The notes below the pieces were generated by a model. It was given only the letters and a program-made list of their open reading frames with translations, made no database searches and was not told the origin of the DNA. From the NCBI RefSeq assembly GCF_029867415.1, contig NC_081181.1, positions 73,008,144 through 73,072,143 of the forward strand: DNA of 64,000 nucleotides, read 5' to 3'. This document shows, piece by piece, positions 30,266 through 40,514 of this stretch. The translations under genes were made by a program, and so were the position numbers. The DNA comes from Vicia villosa. Taxonomy: Eukaryota; Streptophyta; Magnoliopsida; Fabales; Fabaceae. Position 1 is the first letter of the stretch. Each line of letters starts with the position of its first letter.

Positions 30266-31098
30266 CTTACATCACTTCATGCTAGATTGTATCAGAACAT
30301 TGTTGAATGTACCAGAGCATCATCAGAGCATCTCTACATCCTGAAATGTTACAGAACAAAACTAAACGACAAAAGTCAGCATGAATGAGTTAGAACATAA
30401 CATGTGTATCAGAACACAAAATATGTATCAGAGCCATATAAGCCATATAGAATATATCAGATCCAATAGACAATGTATCAGAGCAAATAGACAATGATTT
30501 GGATCATATTCTATTATCAGAATTTCTGATCATTCTTCCTTCTTGCTTCTGATTTTGAAGCTTCCTAGCACTCAGCTTGCTTCAAGAATCCAAGAGCTAT
30601 TTCTGATCATTCTTCTGCTTCTTATGTTGATCTTGAATCTTTGATTCCTGCAACAACACAACTTAAAAACATAGAACTTTGCAAGTTCTGTCAGTAAATG
30701 TGGAGTCTTTTTACTCGGTAACTGATAATATTAATCAGATCATTTATCATATATTTTCTCCCCCTTTTTGTCATAACATCAAAAAGCAATGATGAATGGC
30801 ATTTAATGTAACATTACGTGAGGAGAGATAATACTGACAAAAGACGAGATTTGCACAGTTACCTAAGTAGACGTCCCCTCAACTGCACGCACGCTTGTCC
30901 AGAAATAGTGAACACGTGTTTACCATCTGGATAGCCAGTTACAGCTGTTTTGCTTTTAAAGAGATTCTGAATCAACTTAGACAATGAAACGTTAGTAATA
31001 ACTGAATCACAATTTCTAATTGATTTCAATCAGAACTTCTTAAAAAAAAATCCAATTTTATTTCAGAAGATACTCATACATAAGATCTTCTCATCTTC

Positions 31099-34000
31099 TC
31101 ATTCTGGGCATAAATCCATACTGATATTCTTCAGAATGAACTTAAACCTATCTTCAGCAAGGGGTTTTGTAAAGATATCAGCCCATTGATGGTCTGTATC
31201 CACAAAGTTTAAAGATATAACACCCTTCTGAACATAGTCCCTTATGAAATGATGTTTAATCTCAATATGTTTAGCTTTTGAATGTAAAATAGGATTCTTA
31301 GATAAACATATAGCAGAAGTATTATCACAGAAAATAGGAATGTTACTCTCATATATCTGATAATCTTCCAGCTGACTTCTCATCCAGAGCATTTGTGTGC
31401 TACAACCAGCAGCAGCAACATATTCTGCTTCTGTTGTTGAGAGGGCAATAGTAGCTTGCTTCTTGCTGTACCATGAGATCAGATGACTTCCAAGAAATTG
31501 ATAACTTCCAGAAGTGCTCTTTCTTTCTATTCTATCTCCAGCATAGTCAGCATCACAGAATCCTACTAAGTTGTAATCTTTGGATCTTCTGTAAACTAAA
31601 CCAACATTAGTAGTACCTTTCAGATACCTCAGAATTCTCTTAACCGCAGTTAAATGAGATTCTCTCGGATCTGATTGGAATCTAGCACACAAGCAAACAC
31701 TGAATAGAATGTCAGGTCTAGAAGCAGTTAGGTATAGAAGAGATCCAATCATACCTGTGTACAACTTCTGATCTACCTTCTTACTTACCTCATCCTTACC
31801 CAGTACACAAGTTGGATGCATAGGAGTTTTGGCTTCTTTGCTTTCAGAAAGATTAAACTTCTTCAGAAGTTCTTTCACATACTTCTTTTGATGAACATAG
31901 GTTCCATCGGAAGTTTGGTTGATTTGAATCCCAAGGAAATACTTGAGTTCTCCCATCATGCTCATTTCAAATTCAGCCTGCATAGACTCAGCAAACTCCT
32001 TTCCAAGTGTAGCATTAGATGTTCCAAAGATAATATCATCAACATATATTTGACAAATTAAAATATCCTTTTTAAATATTTTACAAAAGAGAGTAGTGTC
32101 CACTTTTCCTCTAGTGAAATCATTTTCCAGAAGGAAAGAACTCAAACGTTCATACCAAGCTCTGGGAGCTTGTTTCAATCCGTATAATGATTTCTTTAAT
32201 TTGAAAACATGATTTGGAGACATGGAGTCTTCAAAACCAGGAGGTTGGTGAACATAAACTTCTTCATCTATATAACCATTTAAGAATGCACTCTTAACAT
32301 CCATCTGATAGAGAGTGATGTTGTGTTGAGTGGCAAAAGAAATTAATAGACGAATAGATTCTAACCTAGCCACTGGTGCAAAGGTTTCTGTGTAGTCAAT
32401 CCCTTCTTGCTGACTATAACCTTGAGCAACCAGTCTGGCTTTGTTTCTTACCACTTCTCCTTTCTCGCTTAGCTTGTTTCTGAACACCCACTTAGTGCCA
32501 ATGATGTTAAATCCTTTTGGTCTAGGAACCAAGTCCCATACGTCATTCCTTGTAAACTGATTTAGTTCTTCTTGCATGGCAATTATCCAGTCAGGATCTT
32601 CTAGAGCTTGATCAACAGAAGTTGGCTCGATCAAAGAAACAAGACCTAATTGACATTCTGCATTGTTCTTAAGGAATGCCCTTGTTCTGATGGGATCATC
32701 TTTCTTTCCAAGGATCACATCTTCTGAATGAGCTGAAGCAATTCTAGGTGATCTTCTGACTGTTGGCTCTTCAGAAATCCTGAGATTCTCTAAAGATGCA
32801 GCAACTTGATCTTCTGATCCATTGCTTCTGAGACTTCCAGCTTCTGCAGCTTTGCTTCTTGGTTCTGCTACTTCTGATATATCAATATCAAAATCTGCAA
32901 AATTCTCAAACTGCTTTGGTTTTTCAAGACCAAGCTTATCATCAAATCTGATATTGATTGATTCTTCTACAATCAATGTTTCAGTATTGTATACTCTGTA
33001 GCCTTTAGAGCGTTCAGAATATCCAAGAAGGAAACATTTTTGTGCTTTAGAATCAAACTTACCAAGATGATCTTTAGTATTCAGAATAAAACATACACAT
33101 CCAAAAGAATGGAAATATGAAATGTTGGGCTTTCTGTTCTTCCACAATTCATAAGGAGTCTTATTTAAAATAGGTCTGATAGAGATTCTATTCTGAATAT
33201 AGCATGCAGTGTTAATTGCTTCTGCCCAGAAATGTTTAGCCATATTGGTTTCATTGATCATGGTTCTGGCCATTTCTTGTAGAGTCCTATTCTTTCGCTC
33301 TACAACTCCATTTTGTTGTGGAGTTCTAGGACACGAGAAATCATGGGCAATACCATTTTCTTTGAAGAACTCCTCAAAGAATCTGTTCTCAAATTCGCCA
33401 CCATGATCACTTCTGACCTTTATGATTTTACACTCTTTCTCAAATTGAATCTGAGTGCAGAATTCAAAGAACACTGAATGAGACTCATCCTTGTGTTTCA
33501 AGAACTTTACCCATGTCCAGCGGCTATAATCATCAACGATGACGAATCCATATTTCTTCCCTCTGACAGATGCTGTTTTGACTGGGCCAAACAGATCAAT
33601 GTGTAAGAGTTCTAACGGCCTTGAGGAAGAAACAACATTCTTAGACTTGAATGCAGGTCTGGAGAACTTGCCCTTCTGACATGCTTCACAAAGAGCATCT
33701 GATTTGAATTTCAGATTGGGGAGTCCTCTGACCAGATTTAGTTTGTTAATCTGAGAAATCTTTCTCAAACTAGCATGTCCTAATCTTCTGTGCCAGACCC
33801 ATTGCTCTTCAGAAACAGACATAAGACAAGTCACCTTCTGATTCTTAAGATCTTGAAGATCTGTCTTATACACGTTGTTCTTTCTCTTGCCAGTAAATAG
33901 GATTGAGCCATCCTTCTGACTTACAGCCTTGCAAGACTTTTGATTGAAGATTATGTCATAACCATTGTCACTTAATTGACTTATGGACAATAAGTTATGC

Positions 34001-34233
34001 GTTAATCCTTCTACAAGAAGTACATTAGTTATGGAAGGAGAGTTACCAAGACTTATGGTTCCAGAGCCAATGATTTTGCCCTTCTGATCTCCTCCAAACT
34101 TGACTTCTCCACCTGGTTTAAGCACTAGGTCTTGGAATGTAGACCTTCTTCCCGTCATGTGTCGCGAGCACCCAGAGTCCAGGTACCATGACATTTTGCT
34201 TTCTGTCCTCTTTGCCGCCAAGGATATCTGCAA
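31099..34233 (-). CDS. pol: Sirevirus pol: protease, integrase, reverse transcriptase, RNase H
   Basis: 1044 residues, open throughout. The aspartic protease motif DSG lies at 19-21 (WYLDSGCSRHMTG). The integrase zinc finger uses H148, H153, C182 and C185, and the catalytic triad is D213, D276 and E312. Reverse transcriptase lies at ~545-790 with YVDD at 730-733. RNase H lies at ~890-1030 (CDADYAG, STTEAEYVA). All key residues are seen. The frame overlaps the upstream gag frame by 116 bp in another phase, so either a mutation or a programmed shift separates gag from pol; the first Met is arbitrary. The product would perform reverse transcription and integration. Confidence 0.95.
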   Translation of the reverse strand: MQISLAAKRTESKMSWYLDSGCSRHMTGRRSTFQDLVLKPGGEVKFGGDQKGKIIGSGTISLGNSPSITNVLLVEGLTHNLLSISQLSDNGYDIIFNQKSCKAVSQKDGSILFTGKRKNNVYKTDLQDLKNQKVTCLMSVSEEQWVWHRRLGHASLRKISQINKLNLVRGLPNLKFKSDALCEACQKGKFSRPAFKSKNVVSSSRPLELLHIDLFGPVKTASVRGKKYGFVIVDDYSRWTWVKFLKHKDESHSVFFEFCTQIQFEKECKIIKVRSDHGGEFENRFFEEFFKENGIAHDFSCPRTPQQNGVVERKNRTLQEMARTMINETNMAKHFWAEAINTACYIQNRISIRPILNKTPYELWKNRKPNISYFHSFGCVCFILNTKDHLGKFDSKAQKCFLLGYSERSKGYRVYNTETLIVEESINIRFDDKLGLEKPKQFENFADFDIDISEVAEPRSKAAEAGSLRSNGSEDQVAASLENLRISEEPTVRRSPRIASAHSEDVILGKKDDPIRTRAFLKNNAECQLGLVSLIEPTSVDQALEDPDWIIAMQEELNQFTRNDVWDLVPRPKGFNIIGTKWVFRNKLSEKGEVVRNKARLVAQGYSQQEGIDYTETFAPVARLESIRLLISFATQHNITLYQMDVKSAFLNGYIDEEVYVHQPPGFEDSMSPNHVFKLKKSLYGLKQAPRAWYERLSSFLLENDFTRGKVDTTLFCKIFKKDILICQIYVDDIIFGTSNATLGKEFAESMQAEFEMSMMGELKYFLGIQINQTSDGTYVHQKKYVKELLKKFNLSESKEAKTPMHPTCVLGKDEVSKKVDQKLYTGMIGSLLYLTASRPDILFSVCLCARFQSDPRESHLTAVKRILRYLKGTTNVGLVYRRSKDYNLVGFCDADYAGDRIERKSTSGSYQFLGSHLISWYSKKQATIALSTTEAEYVAAAGCSTQMLWMRSQLEDYQIYESNIPIFCDNTSAICLSKNPILHSKAKHIEIKHHFIRDYVQKGVISLNFVDTDHQWADIFTKPLAEDRFKFILKNISMDLCPE

Positions 34234-35470
34234 CAGAAATTATCTTCTCCTTAGGTACCCACAATTTCTTGGGTCCTTTTTTGTTAGTTCTCCTCAAGTT
34301 CTGATTGAACTTGGGTTTAGCAAAATATTTAACAGGAGGAACAATATGATACTTCTTATTCTGAGTTCCATGATATTTCTTAGATTGTGTCACATGCTTC
34401 TTGGTGTGTGTTATGTGAAAACTTTGTGCATGTGATGTGTGCTTAATATCATGGGAGTGGCCAAATTTAAATTGGTTATACAGAGGCTTGTATGATATTT
34501 TCATATCATCCACAGATTCAAGCTTGTATGGGATTTCACCCTCATAACTAATGCCTACTCTATTGTTTCCAGATACAGCATATATCATAGAAGCAAGTTG
34601 ACTTCTGCCTATGCTTCTAGATAGAAATTTTCTGAAGCTCAAGTCATATTCTTTCAGAATATGATTCATGCTAGGAATGGCTTTTTCTGTTTCAGAAGGA
34701 GATCCACTATTTTTGGATAGATTTAAAACTTTTTCCTTCAGTTCAGAATTTTCCAATTCCAGCTTCTTAGTTTTAAATTCAAATTGCTTCTTCAGCTTTT
34801 TGTATTTGATACTAAGATGAGCTTTGAGTTCCAGAAGTTCTGTTAAACTGGAAACTAACTCTTTTCTAGATAGTTCAGAAAATACCTCTTCAGAATCTGA
34901 TTCTGATGTAGATTCTGATCCGTCATCTTCTGTCGCCATCAGCGCACAGTTAGCCTGCTCATCTTCCGAGTCTGATTCATCTTCTGACTCATCCCAGGTT
35001 GCCATAAGACCTTTCTTCTTATGAAACTTCTTCTTGGGATTTTCCTTCTGAAGTTTTGGACATTCATTCTTATAGTGTCCAGGCTCATTGCATTCATAGC
35101 ACATGACCTTCTTCTTGTCAAATCTTCTGTCATCAGAAGATTCTCCACGTTCAAATCTCTTTGAACTTCTGAAGCCTCTGAACTTCCTTTGCTTGCTCTT
35201 CCAAAGTTGGTTTACCCTTCTGGAGATCATGGACAGTTCATCTTCTTCTTCAGATTCTGATTCTTCAGGATCTTCTTCTCTAGCCTGAAAAGCGTTAGTG
35301 CATTTTTTGATATTTGATTTTAATTCAATAGACTTACCTTTCTTTTGAGGTTCATTAGCGTCAAGTTCAATCTCATGACTCCTCAGGGCACTGATCAGCT
35401 CTTCCAAAGAAACTTCATTCAGATTCTTCGCAATCTTGAATGCAGTCACCATTGGGCCCCATCTTCCCAT
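34118..35470 (-). pseudogene. Sirevirus gag, C-terminal part with zinc knuckle
   Basis: 450 residues in a frame different from the gag N-terminal part. It contains a CCHC zinc knuckle at ~124-137 (CYECNEPGHYKNEC), acidic and Ser-rich linkers, and a coiled-coil-like Lys/Glu/Leu segment at ~210-260. The last ~38 residues read through the protease region in the wrong phase. It is separated from gag N-terminus by an 8-bp tandem duplication. Confidence 0.85.
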
Positions 35471-36039
35471 CTTCTGGGTAAGCTTCTGATAATCTTCTTT
35501 ACATGATCAGCCTTGGTGTAGCCTTTATCCAGAACTCTCAATCCAGCAGTAAGAGTTTGAAATCTTGAAAACATCTTTTCAATGTCTTCATCATCCTCCA
35601 TCTTGAAGGCTTCATACTTCTGGATTAGAGCAAGAGCTTTAGTCTCTTTGACTTGAGCATTTCCCTCATGGGTCATTTTCAATGACTCATATATATCATA
35701 GGCAGTTTCCCTGTTAGATATCTTCTCATACTCAACATGAGAGATAGCATTCAGCAAAACAGTCCTGCATTTGTGATGATTTTTGAAATCTTTCTTTTGA
35801 TCATCAGTCATTTCGCTTCTCGTGAGCCTTACACCAGTAGCTTTAACAGGATGTTTGTAACCATCCAACAGAAGATCCCATAGATCAGCATCCAGACCAA
35901 GAAAGTAACTTTCCAGTTTATCTTTCCAGTATTCAAAGTTTTCACCATCAAATACTGGTGGTCTAGTATAACCATTGTTACCATATCCATTGTACTGCTC
36001 AGTGGAGCCAGATGTAGATGTGTGTTCATCACCAGCCAT
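35446..36039 (-). pseudogene. Sirevirus gag, N-terminal part, frameshifted
   Basis: 197 residues starting MAGDEH, with a copia gag (UBN2-like) domain: FDGENFEYWKDKLESYFLG at ~35-53 and IIRSLPRRW near the end. The frame is lost at 35458-35473, where 'cccatctt' occurs twice in tandem; the 8-bp duplication shifts the frame and creates a premature stop. Expression of full gag is therefore unlikely from this copy. Confidence 0.88.
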
Positions 36040-36110
36040 CTTTTACTGAAGCGTTTTTCTCTTCCTGAATCTTTTCTAAACACGGTTAAGTGCTTGCACC
36101 TTAGAACCGG

Positions 36111-36123
36111 CGCTCTGATGCCA
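36111..36123 (-). promoter_or_regulatory. Primer-binding site of the Sirevirus
   Basis: The minus strand reads 'tggcatcagagcg' two bases inside the 5' LTR. This is close to the initiator-Met-tRNA primer site used by sireviruses (TGGTATCAGAGC type). Confidence 0.9.
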
Positions 36124-36125
36124 AT

Positions 36126-37336
36126 TGAAGGATAGAAAAACACTTAGAAAGGGGGGGGGGTTTGAATAAGTGTAGTTTAAAAACTTGGACGATAAAAATA
36201 AATTGCACAGTTATTTTTATCCTGGTTCGTTGTTAACTAAACTACTCCAGTCCACCCCCACGGAGTGATTTACCTCACCTGAGGATTTAATCCACTAATC
36301 GCATGGATTACAATGGTTTTCCACATAGCCCACGACTATGTCTTCTAGAGTATTCTGATCACAACTTGATCACTCCAGGAACAACTGCTTAGATACCCTC
36401 TAAGACTTTCTAGAGTTTCCTGATCAACACGATCACTCTAGTTACAACTGCTTAGATAACCTCTAAGACTTCCTAGAGTATTTTGATCAACACGATCACT
36501 CTAGTTCCTTACAACTTAATGTAATCAATTCTAAGAGTATTACAAATGCTTCTGAAAAGCTATAATCACAACAGTGATATTTCTCTTAACGTTTAAGCTT
36601 AATCTCACTAATATATTACAACAACAATGTAGTGAGCTTTGATGAAGATGAAGTTTCTGAGCTTTGAATTGAACAGCGTTTCAGCAAGTTAATATTCACA
36701 GAATTTGGTTCAGAGTTGTTAACCTTCCTTCTCATCAGAACTTCATACTTATAGGCGTTTGAGAAGATGACCGTTGGGTGCATTTGATGCTTTGCGTGTT
36801 CCGTACAGCATTGCATTTAATGTTTCACGCTTTTGTCAACTACCTCGAGCCTTGTTCACGCTGTGTCTACTGACGTTGCCTTTAATAGCTTCCAACGTTC
36901 CTTTTGTCAGTCAGCGTAGCCTGCCACTTGTACTTTCTTCTGATATGATGTTTGTGAATATAATATTTGAATATCATCAGAGTCAAACAGCTTGGTGCAT
37001 AGCATCTTCTTGTCTTCTGACCTTGAAGTGCTTCTAAGCGTGATACCATGAGAACTTCAGTGCTTCTGCTTCTGATCTCAAGTTCTTCTGATGCTTCCAT
37101 AGACCCATGTTCTGATTCTGCCTTGACCATCTTCTGATGTCTTGCCAGACCATGTTCTGATGTTGCATGCTGAACCTTCTGAGACAAAGCTTCTGAGCGC
37201 TGATTTGTGCATACTCTATATATTTCCTGAAAGGGAAATTTCAATGTATTAGAGTACCACATTATCTCACACAAAATTCATATCCTTGTTATCATCAAAA
37301 CTAAGAATATTGATCAGAACAAATCTTGTTCTAACA
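36126..37336 (-). repeat. 5' LTR of the Sirevirus
   Basis: 1211 bp, colinear with 28471-29680, with TACTG immediately outside at 37337-37341. Confidence 0.96.
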
Positions 37337-37622
37337 TACTGAAGGTGAACTACCGACTTTTACTGAAGGTAGAGGAACAAAAGAATCACCGACGTTTACT
37401 GAAGGTGAACTACCGACTTTTACTGAAGGTAGAGAAACAAAAGATACACCAACGTTTACTGAAGGTGAACTACCGACTTTTACTAAAGGTAGAGGAACAA
37501 AAGAATCACCGACGTTTACTGAAGGTGAACTACCGACTTTTACTGAAGGTAGAGAAACAAAAGATACACCAACGTTTACTGAAGGTGAACTACCGACTTT
37601 TACTGAAGGTAGAGAAACAAAA
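37337..37622. repeat. 60-bp tandem repeat array, right half
   Basis: It continues the array of 28142-28470, about 4.8 units. With the two halves the array had roughly ten units before the Sirevirus split it. The last unit runs into unique element sequence at ~37623. Confidence 0.95.
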
Positions 37623-38639
37623 GGGTTTGATGGTAAGACTCAATCCAATAAGTTGGAGAAAAGCAATCAAGTAAGATTCTCTTTACGAGGAATAAACTCA
37701 ATTGGAGATTTATTTTATCCGAAAATGGAAAGGAAAGCTAAAGCATAAACTCTTCCATGAGGCATTAACTCAGTGGGGGTTTTAGAAAGTATATACACTT
37801 TTCCGCTTAGGGAAAACGCATATCATTTGGAGGTAGAACCGACCTAATGAAGTAGGCCAAAAAGAAACATCGGGAAATGTGTATGCACATGAATAATGTA
37901 GGTATGGATGATGTAGTCATGAATGAATGCATGTCATGTAATACTGAAAAAACTGACAAAGATAGATGTACTGGCAATGACCAAAATTTTACAGCACAAT
38001 CAAGTACTCGGCAAGCCTTATTGAGGATGACAAAGATCACCAATGGAGCAAAATTTTGCTATCACACCTGAGTCTCTTGGTGGGAGGGTAACACACATTT
38101 GGAGAAAGGTTCGTAGTCCAACCTCCTAATATTGATAATCATGAACTCTGCCATGTCATGATGATAGCCTATTTTGAGCGACCGCTCAGCTTTGTACTTG
38201 AAGGTTAAATCATTCTTGAAGTGATTTGTTGACATTCCTTTTTGTGTTCACAAATCAAAGTAAAACCTTTTCATTGTTATTTCGAAAAAACAAGTTTATC
38301 ATTAAAAACAAAGATTTCAAAAGAAAATACCATCAAAAATAAATGAAATTTTGCAAGAAGTGGAAATAAATAGGAACAACAAACAATAGGGCAAAGGCTC
38401 GAATTTTATTTAATAGAATGGTAGTCTACAAAAGGCATGACTCCATAGATCATTACAAAGCTTGGAAAATGGTAAAGCTAGAAAAGGCTACATTGAAATA
38501 CAATGATCACTATTCTCCCTAACAACTTTGAATTCCAACCATGCTTCTGCTTTAGTCGAAGTCGTCTTTTTTTTTTAGGAGTCCTTGATTGCTTTCAAGT
38601 GATCGAGTCCATTTAGATGCAGTTACTTGCCATAATCCT
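37623..38639 (-). other. Ogre-like element, non-coding 3' region
   Basis: No protein domain is visible. Short strings resemble the region next to the LTR (for example 'gcatatcatttgg' and 'gtgcatatgatttggtat' at 27905), supporting one continuous 3' untranslated region before the nested insertion. Confidence 0.5.
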
Positions 38640-38815
38640 TAACTCTTGCGTAGACCGCCTTTTCAGGTTTTCAATCTACCAGGATGACTATTTTCTATTT
38701 TATGTCTCTAACTTTTGCCTGGACCACCCTTTCGGGTTTTCAGTCCACCGAGACGCTCATTTTTGCCTAAGTCGCCCTTTCAGGTTTTCAACTTAGCGAG
38801 TTGTTCTTTTATTTT
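38640..38815 (-). repeat. Three imperfect ~60-70-bp units downstream of integrase
   Basis: Three blocks share 'accgccttttcaggttttca', 'accaccctttcgggttttca' and 'tcgccctttcaggttttca', each followed by a 'accgaga/accagga' type string. This is a second, older tandem array in the 3' region of the Ogre-like element. Confidence 0.8.
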
Positions 38816-39829
38816 TTAGGCGAAGTATTTCTTGACTGCGTCAGTATTCATAGGTTGGGGAAGCTCCTCACCATCCATAGTTGTAAGGATCATTGCGCCT
38901 CCAGAGAAAGCCTTCTTAACAACATATGGTCCTTCATAATTTGGCGCCCACTTGCCCCTAGGATCGGGTTGAAAGGACAGGACTTTCTTGAGTACAAGAT
39001 CTCCTTCTCTAAATTCTCGAGGCTTGACCTTTTTGTCAAATGCTTTCTTTAGTCTCTTCTGATATAGCTGACCATGACATAGGGCTGTCAATCTCTTTTC
39101 CTCAATTAGATTCAGTTGATCAAACCTGTTTTGACACCATTCAACTTCAGTTAACTTGGCTTCCATCAGAACTCTCATTGATGGGATTTCCACCTCTATC
39201 GGGAGCACTGCTTCCATCCCATAGACCAAAGAGAAAGGCGTTGCCCCTGTTGAAGTTCGAACAGACGTACGGTATCCGAGCAAAGCAAAAGGGAGCATCT
39301 AATGCCAATCCTTATAAGTAACCACCATCTTTTGCAAGATTTTCTTGATATTTTTGTTAGCAGCCTCAATAACACCATTCATTTTAGGTCTGTACGGAGA
39401 GAAGTTATGATGCTCAATTTTGAAACCCCCACAGAGCTCTCTCATCATATTGTTGTTCAAGTTAGAGCCATTATCAGTGATGATCTTATTCGGGACACCA
39501 TACCTACAGATGATTTGGTTTTTGATAAACTTGACAACTACTTGCTTTGTCACATTGGCGTATGAAGCCGTTTTAACCCACTTGGTGAAGTAATCAATGG
39601 CGACCAATATAAAGCGATGACCGTTCGAAGCTTTGGGTTGAATCATGTCAATCATATCAATTCCCCACATAGAGAATGGCCATGGGGAAGAAATGATGTT
39701 GAGCAAAGTCGGGGGAACATGTATCTTATCAGCATAAATTTGACATTTGTGGCATTTCTTCACAAACTGAAAACAATCAGACTCCATTGTCAACCAATAA
39801 TAGCCTGCTCGGAGAATCTTCTTAGCCAT
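38816..39829 (-). pseudogene. Ogre-like integrase with an in-frame stop
   Basis: Two abutting frames (39829-39299 and 39298-38816) are in the same phase, split by a TAG at 39299-39301. The first has the zinc-finger cysteines (CHKC), the catalytic Asp residues in GIDMIDMI and ITDNGS, and the Glu in VIEAANKN. The second has the C-terminal GYRTSVRTSTGATPFSLVYG block and a chromo-like basic tail ending KKYFA. All catalytic residues remain. Upstream, a TAA at 39872-39874 in the same phase separates it from the RNase H part. Confidence 0.9.
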
Positions 39830-39871
39830 GGAGTGGCCATTGGCATGAGTACCAAAAGAACCTTCGTGAAC

Positions 39872-40514
39872 TTATTTCATTAACATGTTTGCCTCGTGTC
39901 TATTCACGCATCTGAGCAAAACCATGTCATAATTCCTTTTGTATAAAACATCTCCGTTGAGAAAAAAATTGAATGCTAATCTCCTTAAAGTCTTTTTGTC
40001 TTTACTTGATGCCTCAGGTGGGTATTCATGATCTTTGAGGAAACACTTTATATCATGATACCATGGTTTGTCATCTATCTCAGTTTCCGTTGTGAAGACA
40101 TGGGAAGGCCTATCGAGGCGCCTAATTGTGATGCGAGGCACTTCATTATGGGCATTCACTTTGTACATGGAAGACAAGGTGGCCAGAGCATCCGCCATCT
40201 GATTTTCGTCCCTAGGTATATGATGAAAAGTGACTTTGTTGAAGAACGGAAGCAAACGTCTAGCGTAATCTCTGTACGGGATCAACCCTGGATGACGAGT
40301 TTCCCATCCACCTTTAATCTGGTTGATTACTAATGAAGAATCTCCATATACATCGAGAATTTTAATCCTCAAATCAATAGCTTCTTCAAGACCCATGATG
40401 CAAGCTTCGTATTCTGCTATATTGTTTGTGCACTCAAAACACATTCTAGCGGTAAACGGAACATGGGAACCATGGGGAGTAATGATGACTGCCCCAACTC
40501 CATCGCCATAAGAA
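39872..40514 (-). pseudogene. Ogre-like second RNase H and linker, truncated
   Basis: The frame covers most of an archaeal-type RNase H: NNIAEYEACIMGLEEA, YGDSSLVINQIKGGWETRH and DENQMADALATLSS. The first catalytic block is cut at ~40514, where repeat X sequence begins. The ATG at 40564 lies in repeat X and is not a genuine start. A nonsense codon ends the frame at 39872. Confidence 0.88.

Larger units (their letters stand above)
28471..37336 (-). mobile_element. Sirevirus (Ty1/copia) retrotransposon
   Basis: An 8.9-kb element on the minus strand with LTRs of 1210 and 1211 bp (TG...CA) and target-site duplication TACTG (28466-28470 and 37337-37341). The primer-binding site is complementary to initiator Met tRNA. 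The Sirevirus-type polypurine tract is 'aaaaagggggagat' next to the 3' LTR. Gag is split by a small duplication; the protease, integrase, RT and RNase H region is open. LTRs differ by about 11 substitutions and two indels by eye, so it is older than the Tat element at 2906-18620. It landed inside the 60-bp array of the Ogre-like element. Confidence 0.96.
23585..40514 (-). mobile_element. Decayed Ogre-like (Tat) retrotransposon, truncated, with nested insertions
   Basis: On the minus strand: second RNase H and integrase (40514-38816), a repeat-rich 3' region, then a ~4.2-kb LTR (27804-23585). The LTR ends with a legume Ogre-type sequence (on the plus strand 'ggagtcggttaagcaaggg' and 'gtattagcacccct' at ~23715-23750). 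It is interrupted by a hAT element and a Sirevirus, and cut at ~40514 where repeat X copy B begins; gag, protease and RT are missing. The left boundary is inferred from a TG next to the conserved LTR end and is uncertain by tens of bases. Confidence 0.75.
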
